In this document: positions 12,515 to 23,018 of the stretch, in pieces
How the letters are laid out: every line of letters begins with the position of its first letter
How positions within the stretch are numbered: position 1 is the first letter of the stretch
DNA from: Galdieria partita
Lineage: Eukaryota > Rhodophyta > Bangiophyceae > Galdieriales > Galdieriaceae
Assembly: GCA_025991245.1 (NCBI GenBank)
Contig: BQMJ01000076.1
Coordinates: 62,001 to 126,000 of the forward strand
DNA length: 64,000 nucleotides
Reading direction: 5' to 3'
Position numbers and translations under genes: made by a program
Notes under the pieces: generated by a model
The model's input: only the letters and a program-made list of their open reading frames with translations
Databases searched by the model: none
What the model was told of the DNA's origin: nothing

Positions 12515-12602
12515 GGAAATCTTTTCTATGTGGCTTGTGTGAAAACCAACTGGAGAAAAATACATATAAGGGATAAGGGATATTGTTCAAGATAAAAGTC
12601 AC

Positions 12603-13508
12603 CTAGTTGGATTCTTCTTCTCTAAGCAATTCTTCTTCAATATTTTCCAATTTCCTTCAAACCACAATATATGAATAAAGTAGCTATGATTGCCATACTT
12701 ACCCATCATGATCTGTTCCCTTCCAAAGCTCTCTTTCTTGTTTCATAAGCATTTCAAGTTGCATGTCTGGGATCAAAGGAGATTCATTTTGCACTTGTTC
12801 ATCCAATACAAGGAGGCTTTGTAAACCAAATATATTGAGAATGTACCACGAAAGACCACTCACATAACGGATATCCAATGCATCTCCAACCATCTACAAT
12901 ATTTCACTTTACCAAAAACAGTTACTTGTGTACTTGCCTCAACACCCGACTGTAACATGGACCGAAACCGTTCAGGCACCCAAAAAGGCAAAACACAAAC
13001 TATATAACCGCTAAACATCATTCTTATCCAAGCCCCAAGTGCTATCAAAGTATTTCCATATCAAAAGAAATTCAAGGCACTATATATATATCTCTCTTAC
13101 CCATTTGAGGTCCTACATTGGCTATATTTTCAAGTACTTTTTTACGGATGATATGAGGTTTCATCATGAACGTCAACTTGTTGGAAGGCTCTTTATCTTG
13201 TTGTAATAAACCTCGAGATTCATTCATAAAGAGATGTTTGCGGCATAAGAACGAGTCTTTGGGAACAAATCCACCGTTGGTTCTTGTTACAACACTTCTC
13301 TTTAGAATATGGGCCATTCTTATCTACGCATGGCAACTAGTTTAACGCAAACAAAGCTATCAACAACAAATACCGAAGAAAGGGATGGCGCTGGTTGCGT
13401 TTGGAACAGTGAAAGCAGCGGAGCTCTCATAGCAACCGTAATAAACGACAACAAAGTTATAGAAAAGAGCACGCCAATCAATATTTGTCCACTTAAAACC
13501 AACTCCAT
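12603..13508 (-). CDS. EMC3: ER membrane protein complex subunit 3 (EMC3)
   Basis: Five exons on the minus strand: 13508-13338, 13299-13101, 13041-12938, 12893-12703 and 12654-12603, about 238 residues, close to the usual 245-260. Visible family motifs are F-V-P-K-D-S-F-L-C-R-K in the N-terminal loop, G-A-W-I-R-M-M-F-S-G-Y, L-Q-S-G-V-E and L-D-I-R-Y-V-S-G-L-S-W-Y, all matching EMC3 order. EMC3 is the Oxa1-superfamily core subunit that inserts tail-anchored and multipass proteins into the ER. The third intron (12894-12937) begins with GC in a perfect AG/GCAAGT context, a GC-AG intron. The first intron is only 38 nt with an atypical donor (GTTGCC), the least certain join. Confidence 0.88.
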
Positions 13509-13705
13509 ATTTTATACAGTACGGAAATGAAATGCTTTCTAAACCCAACTATGCCCATCATCATCCTGAAGAAGCAGTGTTGAAAATAAATATACTTTAT
13601 TGTTCGAATGGCAAAATAGTTGTCGCAAGTAACAAAACGATTGAAAAGCCAAGCACATCCTGATGTGATGATGATAGAATCAAACAACTTGTTGCTGTGG
13701 AGTGG

Positions 13706-15190
13706 ATGATGAAAAAAAGAAAACAGTTGCAAGTATCTGGTTCTCATAGAAAACTTACAAAGTCGTCTCATTCAGCTGATTCTTTTCTCATACCTTCGCA
13801 TCCATTAGGAATAAAGCCTTTAGGTAACTTGTGGACTAGGACAAACGATTCCGTCCTCTCGGTGACGACAAGGGAAACGAGTCTTGGCTTATTTTCTATT
13901 TTCAACGATGAGTGTCTATTAGACGTGCTTTCTTATTTAGATGGCTGTTCTGCTGCTATGCTTAGCTGTTGTAGTCAATATCTCTATGCCTTTTGTTCCT
14001 ACAATGAACTTTGGAGAGAGTGGACGCTACGAGACTTTACTCAGTGCAACTTCCAAAGCAGTTGGAAGAATACATACAGGAAAGCTTTTCTGCGTAAGAA
14101 AGGACGATATGATGACTGCACCGACCTGACAAAGATTCGCTGTGAACAAGTATATTCAGATGTCTTGTATCGTACTTGGTGTACAGTGCACTTTCATTTC
14201 CCCAGTTATGCTGTTTGGTGGAAGAGAGATAATGTACCTAGAATGCATACGAAAGACTTGGATGTGGACACATTTATTCAACAGTTTGAAAAGCAAAGTA
14301 TGCCACTCGTTATTCAAGGATTGGTGACTCAGTGGCCAGCTTATGAAAAATGGAACCGTCATTATTTCATTCAACATAGCCATGATTTTCAATTTGCTGT
14401 TGGACCCACCCAAATGACTATGCAAGAATATATCCATTATATGGAAAGCAATGAGGATATCAATCCTCTCTATCTTTTTGAAAAGCGCTTTCAACAATTG
14501 CCTTTTGCATCGGACTATCAAGTACCTGAGTATTTCAAAGACAGAGATTTGTTTTCTCTAGTAGAGAAACATTACAACAAGAGACCTGACCATTCTTGGC
14601 TCATTTATGGTCCTCCACGTTCCGGTTCTCGCTTTCATATCGATCCCAATCAAACATGTGCTTGGAATGCGGTTATCCAAGGACGTAAGAAATGGGTTCT
14701 CTTTCCACCTCCTCCTCATGCAGATTCGCCATCACCTCCAGGAGTATTTCCTAGTGAAGATTATTCTCAAGTTATTTCGCCAGCATCGTTAATAGAATGG
14801 TTTACCAACTTTTATGAAGAAGCTAAAGAGAGAAATGATATAATAGAATGTGTAGTACAATCTGGAGAACTGCTTTTTATTCCACGTGGTTGGTGGCATA
14901 TTGTGTTGAATTTAGAAGAGTCTATTGCTATTACTGAAAATTATGTTTCGGAATCCAACTTGTCTCATGTTTTACAATTCTTCGAGTCAAAGCCTCATCA
15001 AATTTCGGGATGGCACGATGACCAGGACTTGCAAAGTTTATTGATCGATGCCATTCAAAGAGAACGTCCCAATCTTTTAACGCGTTTGGATTCGGATGAT
15101 AGGTCATTGTCACATACGAAACATCCTAATAGGGTGAATATGAATAGGAAAGCGACAGACTTTCGTTTCAATTTTGCTTCCAACCCATGA
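13706..15190 (+). CDS. F-box/JmjC-domain protein (JMJD6/JMJ21-like 2-oxoglutarate oxygenase)
   Basis: A single-exon gene of about 494 residues. An F-box-like segment (F-N-D-E-C-L-L-D-V-L-S-Y-L-D followed by W-R-E-W-T) spans about residues 65-115. It is followed by a JmjC fold with YGPPRSGSRFHID giving the iron-binding HxD, W-N-A-V-I-Q-G-R-K-K-W, and the distal histidine in GWWHIVLNL. This order matches plant F-box/JmjC proteins of the JMJ21 type and animal JMJD6, which hydroxylate lysine or demethylate proteins using iron and 2-oxoglutarate. The substrate cannot be told. All three metal ligands appear present, so the enzyme should be active. The start is the first ATG in frame. The convergent PGES2-like gene ends only 28 bp away. 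Confidence 0.88.
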   Translation: MMKKRKQLQVSGSHRKLTKSSHSADSFLIPSHPLGIKPLGNLWTRTNDSVLSVTTRETSLGLFSIFNDECLLDVLSYLDGCSAAMLSCCSQYLYAFCSYNELWREWTLRDFTQCNFQSSWKNTYRKAFLRKKGRYDDCTDLTKIRCEQVYSDVLYRTWCTVHFHFPSYAVWWKRDNVPRMHTKDLDVDTFIQQFEKQSMPLVIQGLVTQWPAYEKWNRHYFIQHSHDFQFAVGPTQMTMQEYIHYMESNEDINPLYLFEKRFQQLPFASDYQVPEYFKDRDLFSLVEKHYNKRPDHSWLIYGPPRSGSRFHIDPNQTCAWNAVIQGRKKWVLFPPPPHADSPSPPGVFPSEDYSQVISPASLIEWFTNFYEEAKERNDIIECVVQSGELLFIPRGWWHIVLNLEESIAITENYVSESNLSHVLQFFESKPHQISGWHDDQDLQSLLIDAIQRERPNLLTRLDSDDRSLSHTKHPNRVNMNRKATDFRFNFASNP

Positions 15191-15218
15191 AAAATCATAT
15201 ATATATATATAATATTCA

Positions 15219-16398
15219 TTAAAACATCCATATGGAGCTTTTAGGTCTCAAGTTTTGTATCTTTTGACTGGGACCTACTACTTGCTCCATTCGACGGAAC
15301 CAAGACATAATATGGGTGTGATTTTTGATATCCGTCATAACGTCAAAAGGTTGCAATGTTTTGACAAAGGCAAACAAACACAAGTCAGCTAAACAAGGAC
15401 GTTCTCCCAGAAGAAATAAGCGATCACCTACATCGTTCATCCATTGATTGAGTTCGTCAAACAATTCTCGACGTTCATCTTGAATATCCAAAGACCATTT
15501 GCTCTTCTTTCCCATAAAATAGAGAAAAAATGGACCCAGTAAATTCACCGAGAACCGTTCGTACCAAGAATAACGGTCAACGGATAATAAATACTTCATA
15601 CTTTGATAAGACTCACTCAAAGTATGCGCAATATTCGGAGTTATCAGCGGAATCAAACGGTCATCTATCCTATACAACCACTTTCGTTCTATTGTAGGTA
15701 TGGTGCGTTGATCTTCTTTCAACGAGTCATCCGCAAAGTCTTGTATCTTCCATAGTGCATCAAAAGAGTTGTGATATTCTACACCGTCCACCACAAGCAC
15801 AGGTACTTTTTTCGAACCAGTTGTTCGTAATTCTTTTTTTCCGACGGCAGTAACTTGTACGCAAGAATACGGTATTCGATAATAATCAAGAGCAACGCGT
15901 ATCCTTTTACAATAAGGACATGACTAGAAGAGTCAATAAAGAAACAGACAAATAACAAACAGCTCTTACTTCCATTTCAAATAAAACAACGGTTGGCAAC
16001 GACTTTCGAAACGAACCCGACGGCGTCAAAGCAGTCAAATCCTTTTCTTCTTTCAACTCGGCAGCATTTGTGCTTTTCGTATCATCGACAAGAATATTCC
16101 ATACAGATGGACTGTTTTCTGAATCACACGGTTGTGCATTTTCTTCTGCAAATATTACTTTACCAAACCATAACGACGATAAAGTACTTGCTCCAACAAA
16201 CAAACCATATTTTGAAAATCTTGTAGAAAATGGAGTCGTACGAGTTGTTGTAGAAGAGTATGTTCTATTCAATGATACGGGAATATTTTGTCGGGTGTTC
16301 CACTTGCAAACGAACTTGGCAAGTCGGTGGACCACGTTGGTCACTGTTCTATGATTCATTTCTTCTTCTATCCCATTTGGGTAAGTGGCTTCATTCAT
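15219..16398 (-). CDS. Prostaglandin E synthase 2-like protein (glutaredoxin/GST fold, membrane-anchored)
   Basis: Exons 16398-15970 and 15923-15219, with a 46-nt intron, give about 377 residues. The splice produces S-C-P-Y-C-K-R-I-R-V, a glutaredoxin-like CPYC centre, followed by K-K-V-P-V-L-V-V-D-G. The C-terminal half matches the GST-like domain of PGES2, with a P-N-I-A-H-T-L motif, an FFLYFMGKK segment and RPCLADLCLFAF. The N-terminal 70 residues are basic and Ser/Thr-rich, followed by a hydrophobic segment near YGLFVGASTLSSLWFG, suggesting an organelle presequence and membrane anchor, as in the animal protein. In plants and algae the enzyme activity is unclear; a redox or haem-binding role is possible. 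It follows the SMT gene on the same strand by 80 nt. Confidence 0.88.
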
Positions 16399-16478
16399 TT
16401 TCTATTTTATATAATCATCAAAACAACGTCATTCGAAAACAAAACAAACTTTTCGGAAACGACGAAAACACATGTCGT

Positions 16479-17577
16479 TCAGTTAGGCCTTTTAGCGACA
16501 AAGAAGTACATCGGAGTATAAATACCCAATTTTCCTCCTTCCACGAGGTCACGTGCTGCATTCATCAACAACTTACTCACTTGAGCTGAACCTCTAGGAA
16601 TAATGCCAAGCTTCTCCAAAAAGTTAACTGATAAGTGAGTTACATAATGTCCCAATCTTGTATGACGAAAACCATTCAACGTAAAAGTAGCGCTAAGGGG
16701 AGAATACCAAGGAATCTCAAGAAACTCTGCCAGGTCGTATGCATCCACTAGTTCAAAACCAGCATCTTTCAAACCTTCCAATACCTCTTCTGTAGTAGCT
16801 GTATCTGGTAGACCGTTGCCTTCTTCAATATTGAATTTTACTTGGCGATGTTTCTCATTATTAGGATCATATTTGGAAGTTACACACCACTCATAACCAG
16901 CAAAGAAACATCCTGGTTTCAATACTCTATATGCTTCAGAATAGACAGTGGATTTGAGCATAGTATGACAGGTGGATTCAATAGCGTAGACACCATCAAA
17001 GCTGCAGTCATCAAAAGGTAGCTTTAAAAAGTCCCCATATACAATATTGCACTGTTGTTGAAGATTATCTTCTTTGATAATTTGGTTTCCTCTTGTAACT
17101 TGATATTCACTGATGGTTACTCCAGTTACTTTACAGCGGGCGAACTTTGCAATGTTACGTAAGGGTCCTCCTATACCACAGCCCAAGTCAAGCAAGTGGG
17201 AGTCAGCTACCAGCACACACGTTTAGTTGCCTTGGAGAACAATACAATAGTAGGTTCTTACGCTGCACTTTCATTCTCATAGGAAGCACATACTCATAGC
17301 GTTGGAGGCCACAAGCAAACGGTTCATTCTTCTGCAAATAAGCAAAGTGAAAACTCTGAGCCCATCCATATTCATAAAAGTCCGAGACTAGGTTATAAAA
17401 ACTAGATATCATTTCCTTTCCTTTTTCTGATTGTCTGCGTTCTCTATCCTCGACAGATTCACATCCGTGTTCATAGAAAGTGTTATATTCTTCTATGTAG
17501 GGAGTAGCGTCATCTTTGCCGCTTTGCTTTGTATGCTTTAAAACTTCAGGAATGGCATTTGTCATGAGTGAGGCCAT
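16479..17577 (-). CDS. SMT1: Sterol 24-C-methyltransferase (SMT/ERG6)
   Basis: Exons 17577-17262 and 17206-16479, with a 55-nt intron, give about 347 residues, typical of ERG6/SMT1. The splice restores S-H-L-L-D-L-G-C-G-I-G-G-P, the SAM-binding motif I. Other sterol methyltransferase regions are visible: Y-E-Y-G-W-A-Q-S-F-H-F near residue 70, Y-A-I-E-S-T-C-H, and P-G-C-F-F-A-G-Y-E-W with a C-terminal sterol MT domain. It transfers methyl from S-adenosylmethionine to C-24 of cycloartenol or a later sterol, giving 24-alkyl sterols. This fits the cycloartenol synthase at 33-36 kb. No signal peptide is seen; the family is associated with the ER surface or lipid droplets. Confidence 0.95.
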
Positions 17578-17746
17578 GCTGAAGCTGCTGACACAATAGA
17601 GAACGTTATTTTCCCTCCAAAAACGGAACCACGGCTATTCTTGTACGGGTAGGCGCGGATTTGAAAGCGTGTGTCATTCACGTGAAAATTTGGCGCCATT
17701 GATGAATTCTGGTCCATGAGACCATCTCTTTCCTCTTTCTCTTGTG

Positions 17747-18190
17747 ATGTTTACCTCTACGACGAGTCGAAATATTTCTAGTACGGATGTAGAGTCCGAG
17801 GAAGCTTTAGAGGCGGCAAAAGAGTGTTTGAATTCGTTTTCTCTTCAAGTACTCTTGGCTTTAAAGTTTCACAAGTCTCCTGAGGAAATTCAACGAGAAC
17901 TGTGGAATACTATGGCTCTCTATCACTCCATCACACGAACTCCTTCTAGTACACTTTACGAAGACGACGAAGAAACTATGTCTGCTATAGGGTACCACTT
18001 GACGGATTCTCTTTCTGGTGTGGAGGTTGCAAGTATCTATTCCGACAGAAGCCAGAATAGGTCAGAAGGACTTTCTGACGAAGAGAGAGCAAACGCAGCT
18101 TCTCACTTGTTCCATGTGTTGAGAAGTCTTCAATTTCGAAAGTTTCCTAGCGAAAGAGTGGTTGCAAAGGTTCGCAAGATTTCAGACTAG
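17747..18190 (+). CDS. Small acidic unknown protein
   Basis: A single-exon frame of about 147 residues. It is Ser- and Glu-rich and predicted mostly helical, with no membrane segment or targeting signal. I recognise no motif. It is kept as a gene because it is the only good frame between the divergent SMT start and the GLTP gene, begins with an ATG, and has codon use like its neighbours. It lies 136 bp upstream of the GLTP start on the same strand; whether the two are co-expressed cannot be told. Confidence 0.55.
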   Translation: MFTSTTSRNISSTDVESEEALEAAKECLNSFSLQVLLALKFHKSPEEIQRELWNTMALYHSITRTPSSTLYEDDEETMSAIGYHLTDSLSGVEVASIYSDRSQNRSEGLSDEERANAASHLFHVLRSLQFRKFPSERVVAKVRKISD

Positions 18191-18326
18191 TCATATAGAG
18201 AATAGAGTATGGATGAACATCCATCATTCGTTTTGTATTTATAAAATCCAAGTGAGAAAGTGGGTATAGCACGTGGTATTCATTGTTCTGGAATTTTTGC
18301 GTCAGAAGCACCATCTTTGTAAAAGA

Positions 18327-19090
18327 ATGTTGCATAAAAACGACCAAGAAGACTTTGGAATCATCGTTATCCTATGGAAACAAGTAACTGTGAAGGAAGA
18401 TGGGAAAGTTCCCTTGGAACCCTTCTTAACGGCTGCAAAGGAAGTTTTAAGAGTTGTGGACGCGTTTGGTTCAGGTTTTCGTATAGTCAAGAACGATATC
18501 GCTGGGAACATAAAGAAACTTTATCGTGCCAATCATTCCATTCAGGCTGAAACTTTACAAGAACTCGTCATTGCGGAAGACTCGCCTGACGGATTGGCCA
18601 CCATCGCTTTGTTATGGTTGAAGAGGTAAATATTGCTCTCCAATAACTCTCTAAGATTTCTAACAGTATATTAGAGCTTTTCAATTTATTGCTAGCTTTC
18701 TTCGAAGACTTGTTGTAACGAACAAAAGCTTGGAACAATGTGTAACGGAAGCGTACTATTGTACTCTTCGACCTTGTCATAGTGTTGTTATACAGAAAGT
18801 ATTTTGGGCAGGAGTCAAGTTGGCACCAAGTAGAGAAAGGTAGTAATAGTCTTGATATGTTTTCAACAGTACTCAATTTTCTTAGGTTTTATAGAAAGTT
18901 GCACCCTGACCAAGGCATAGCCAAGTCAAAGATAGAAGAATTTTTAATTGAGTTACATGACCCATTGTGTAGTATTGTCCAGTTTTTTTTACAACGTGAA
19001 CTTGAAAATGAATGTTTGGGAGATGAAGTTTATGAGAAAGTGGATTCCAAGGAATGGCTAAAGGTTCCTTGTGAAGATGAAAACTTTTAA
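18327..19090 (+). CDS. Glycolipid transfer protein (GLTP) domain protein
   Basis: Exons 18327-18625, 18675-18839 and 18886-19090, with introns of 49 and 46 nt, give about 222 residues, the size of a single GLTP fold. Diagnostic positions are present: G-S-G-F-R-I-V-K-N-D-I-A-G-N-I with the Asp and Asn that hold the sugar headgroup, the L-L-W-L-K-R tryptophan platform, and R-P-C-H-S-V-V-I-Q-K with the key histidine. GLTP proteins are cytosolic, all-helical carriers that move glycosphingolipids or ceramide-1-phosphate between membranes. The splice across LWLKR into AFQFIASFLRR restores the continuous family pattern. The start is the first in-frame ATG; it leaves a short N-terminus, usual for GLTP. 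Confidence 0.88.
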
Positions 19091-19334
19091 GTTTCTTTGA
19101 GGACAAGGTCGTTGGATGTAGATAATAATAATAATAATATGTTGTGTAGATTACCCCTTCATCATATATTTCACAACTATATCAAGTAAGTAAACAAATC
19201 GTTTATCGAAACGCTACAATTAAAACAGCCAATCAACAAAAGTAGACAATCTGAGAAGCAGTCAATTCTGTAAGTGCTAGTCCTACATACAATAAGACAA
19301 CTGAAGCTAGCAGTCCAACAATCACTGTGTCATT

Positions 19335-20732
19335 TTAGTTTTTCTTTTCGTTCTCTTTCGATGAGTCCCACACATTTTTAACATGTGTGGATGGATGTCC
19401 TTCAGGAGACGAAAAGAAACTATTATAAAGAGAGTTTCCAGGCTGTGGATTGCCTGGCAAGGAGCTCGAAGTAAACGTGTTTGAGAATACCAAATCTGGA
19501 CCCAAGTCATCTCCAAAGGAAATTCCAGGAACTTCATAACTCGTCCACTTGGTATAATGGGATGTCTTTTTAGGAGGACTCTCCATACGACTTAAAAAGT
19601 CATTCAACTTTAGATTAGGCTCCGATTCGAGCATACAACTTGAACCATTTGAAGTCAGTTTGTCTGTAAATGACCACTTCGACTGGTTATTGGTATCCGT
19701 TAGTAATCCATTTGCACCTAAACTGCTTAAATCCTCAAAATCTTTTGAATTGGAAAACTCTCCTCCATTCACAAACTCTTCCTTTGAAGTAAAAACTGCA
19801 GCGTTACGTAGATTGTTAGATTTGTGATGTATACTACTATCAACTTGATCTCCTACCCCCTTATCCTGATTGCGCAAATGATTATTGAATCGGTTCGTGT
19901 TGGTAGGAAGCATATCATTACTTCCAGAATGATGGCTATCCGACTTGGTCAAGGAATCATGTGGCAGTTCTGAATAACTATAAAGAGATTCAGTGGGACT
20001 CTGATGAACATCGTTTCCATTAGTTCCACGGAAAGTCCCGTTGAGAATGGCCAAATCTCTCAATTGCTGCCTCTTCAGAGAATCCTTTTCTTCTGGAACT
20101 GGTACTAACAACAGCTCTATGGACTCCTTGGCTCTGTTCAAAGCTACTAAAGCTGAGGCTTCATCCATTTCAGCTTCAACGACAACGTGAAGTGGTTCAT
20201 TAAACACGTGTTCCCAACCAGGTTTGCCTCTTACTTCATTCTCTTTATCTTTACGAATCGAACCTTTACCTCGTATCATAATCTTACATCCCGTCTCCCT
20301 CTCTAGTGCCTTGAGAGTAGCCCCTCGAGGACCAAGAAGACGTCCCACAAAGTTATAGTCGGGATACTTATGCGCCGGGATAGGAAGTTTAATACGCTTT
20401 TTAACAGGTACTACACTACTGTTATACTTATTCGTCTGATTTTGTGTTTGGTTGACGTTTCCAAAATATACCTCCTGAAGACCACTGGAGTCCCGCAATA
20501 GCGTTTCTACCTCACTAATTTCTATAAAGGCTTTACGAGAGAACCCTCAAGTTTGTTTATATAACATACCTCGTTCCAGTAGCCAGTATGTCTGGGGCAC
20601 TGCACCTTTCATCGTCTCTAGCGTGTTTCGTTCTCTGATAAGATCTCCTAAACGTCTTTTTCCTGATATTTAGTTTATGGATCAAAAGAAGAAACCAAAC
20701 ATAACTCACTTCTGTAGCTCGAGACTATTCAT
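19335..20732 (-). CDS. STAR-type single KH-domain RNA-binding protein
   Basis: Exons 20732-20710, 20655-20570 and 20530-19335, with introns of 54 and 39 nt, all in phase, give about 434 residues. A helical N-terminus precedes a maxi-KH domain around residues 85-190: a P-D-Y-N-F-V-G-R-L-L-G-P-R-G-A-T-L-K core with the GxxG loop in G-P-R-G, and G-C-K-I-M-I-R-G-K-G-S, as in SF1, Quaking and plant SPIN1-type proteins. A QUA2-like tail follows (R-A-K-E-S-I-E-L-L-L). The remaining 220 residues are Ser/Asn-rich and disordered. STAR proteins bind ACUAAC-like RNA and act in splicing or mRNA control. The first exon codes only seven residues, so the N-terminus is the least certain part. Confidence 0.82.
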
Positions 20733-21002
20733 CTTGCAAAAAGAAGCCACCGACTTCTTTAGAGCCTGAAATGTCTACACAAGTTTCAACAAGTCACTTT
20801 CCCACGGCCACACAAACACCAAATGGATGACGACTGCTGGAGTTGGGTTACTCAAGTCCGTTAGACGAGGGCTTTTCTTCCAGGCTTGCGAATGGGGGGC
20901 TCTTCGCGGAAGACTGCCAAGGTTATGTGTATTGTTCTTTCAATAAGACTTCTTTATATTAGATAAAGTAATAGCTGAAAAAGTTATTCGCAATACACAA
21001 GG

Positions 21003-21989
21003 TTATGTAGTTAGTACCATTTGTCCAATATCCCATATTGGGTACTGGTTGATAGGATCCCTATTACGGATACTTTGATTTCGGCTCTTTAGACAAGACT
21101 CTAAAACTTGCTTTCCAAGTTCTCGATATTTGTGAAGGGATGCATTCTCATCAACCCAGAGAATAACGTTGGGTTTCTCAACCATATTACTAGCCAACCG
21201 AAGCGAGAGTTTTCTATCGGTTTCGAAACACTCTGCACTCGTCAGGAGTAACCATATGCTTTGAAATGTCCTATGATGAAGCTGGTAACAACGATGCATT
21301 ATCTTTTGCATTTCTAAGCTTTCGGAAAGCGATTTCTTGTTTTTCGGAGATACACATGTAACGACTACATCCGGTAAGATGACATCTGGTGTTCCACTAC
21401 CTCTCAGTATACGAAGCCATTCCCAAAATGGATAACAATGGAGTCGAATGAAATGATTCTCAATATTGCAGTTGGGGAAATACCTTGCATTCCATTTCTC
21501 AACACCATCAAGAATATGAAGAGCTTCAATAAAATCAGCAGATTCCTTTTGTATTGTTGAAGTCTCGATTTTCTTCTCTAAAAGTTCCGCAAGACTTGAC
21601 GATAACCTCGGTAATACATGTTGTCCTTGTAAATGTTGTGCAACCGATCGAAAACGAACAGAAGAAGAACCAATAATACTAACTTGATAGACTTGTTGCA
21701 CTATTTCTTTGCTTCTTTGATTTCTGTACTGAATTAAATTGGCTAGTGAAATTTTCGACTTTAAACTACAAGATTGAGATTCCTTCCATGCTCTCTTATC
21801 TACTGATAATTGGAAAGACAAAACTGCAGTTTCGACAGGTTGTCGGCAAATTGGACATTTCAGTTCCGTTAAATGACAAACACAAAAGTGACATATTCGA
21901 GCATGTTCACATGGCAATAATGTAAGAAGTTGCCTAAACTCTTCAAAGCATATGCAACACGTGCTGAGAGAGTTGGTGGTAGGATCCAT
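21003..21989 (-). CDS. RING-finger protein, putative E3 ubiquitin ligase
   Basis: A single-exon gene of 328 residues. Residues 11-48 form a compact C3HC4 RING: paired cysteines at C11/C12 and C14, then C27-x-H29, C33, C36 and C-P-I-C at 45-48. The RING at the extreme N-terminus suggests E2 binding there. The remaining 280 residues show alternating strands and helices with several V-V-V-T-C and Y-P-F-W-E-W segments, but no domain I can name. No membrane segment is seen. Function as an E3 ligase is inferred from the RING alone; the substrate-binding part is unknown. Confidence 0.8.
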   Translation of the reverse strand: MDPTTNSLSTCCICFEEFRQLLTLLPCEHARICHFCVCHLTELKCPICRQPVETAVLSFQLSVDKRAWKESQSCSLKSKISLANLIQYRNQRSKEIVQQVYQVSIIGSSSVRFRSVAQHLQGQHVLPRLSSSLAELLEKKIETSTIQKESADFIEALHILDGVEKWNARYFPNCNIENHFIRLHCYPFWEWLRILRGSGTPDVILPDVVVTCVSPKNKKSLSESLEMQKIMHRCYQLHHRTFQSIWLLLTSAECFETDRKLSLRLASNMVEKPNVILWVDENASLHKYRELGKQVLESCLKSRNQSIRNRDPINQYPIWDIGQMVLTT

Positions 21990-23018
21990 GTGTCACTACA
22001 AGATGAATCAAAATTTGATAGTTCAAGACTGTGCCACAAATTCCATCAAATTAATTGGGCATTTCTTCAAAATACATCCAGAACGCCAATCTGGAATTCC
22101 CTTTGGGAAGTGGATATATATCATAGATGCCTGGATTTTGTAAGAAGCTATAAGCAAAACTTTACCTCCAGTTTGTCTAGAGAAAAACTATAAGGGTAAA
22201 ATTTTAAGGATTTTTTTAAAAAATTCATGACGGGTGCCATCTAAAAGTTTCACTTTATCGAAGCACATTCTGCAACGTTCTAACTTTGCCGTTTGTACCC
22301 ATGGATGTTGTGTTGCTTAAGATAACACTAAATAATGTCTGCAATAATTGTTATAGTAATGTCTGCAAAAAACTCAAGCTCACTTGCAAACATTAAGGTC
22401 AAGTCTTCCTAGTCAGAGACCAACCATATATAACTTCAATTTTAATTTTGGTTACATTTCGACTTTTCTTGCAATTAATTTTGTTGAATATAACATATCA
22501 ATAAATGTGATAATTGAATTTTTAACGTTTTTTTGGCAACTAAACTCTTCTTAGCGAGACACATGAGATTCATTTCTACTTAATACATTAATGTTGAAAA
22601 AATTAATTTTTTTTATATCCAATTCACTTCATCGTGATATGTACATAGCTTGAATTGCTTAATGTCGATAATTCTTTAAAAGTAATCGTATTTCATTATT
22701 TTTCTTCTGTTGTTATTTTTTAATTCAATTCTCGATCAAGCTCTTGAGGCAACTGATTTGTTATAACGTTTCATTAAAATTCTTAAATATTTTCCCGCTA
22801 CACAGCAGAGAAATATTCTTCTAGAGGCGTAGAGGCAAGCTGTGATTTGTATGAAAGATCGAACTTCTACTTTGCTAAGCCTTTTATATGAAACAGACCT
22901 TACTATAAATTTTTTTTTACCGCTAATGAATATTTTGCAGGATTGAATTTCTCTATAGGGAATACGTTCTCTATCTAAAAATGCATTAGCGACCCATTCA
23001 ATTAATTTATGTTATTAG
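21990..23018. other. Large AT-rich intergenic gap
   Basis: About 1.03 kb with many A/T runs (for example the T-rich blocks near 22210 and 22910) separating the RING gene from queC. Both flanking genes start here in divergent orientation. It is the longest gene-free stretch in the first 42 kb. No RNA gene, repeat or coding frame of any length is seen. Confidence 0.65.

Noticed and set aside
13309-13530. Plus-strand frame opposite EMC3 exon 1
   Set aside because: It is the antisense shadow of conserved EMC3 coding sequence and has no motif of its own.
19115-19142. AAT-type trinucleotide run between GLTP and STAR genes
   Set aside because: A short low-complexity tract in a 3' spacer without further structure.
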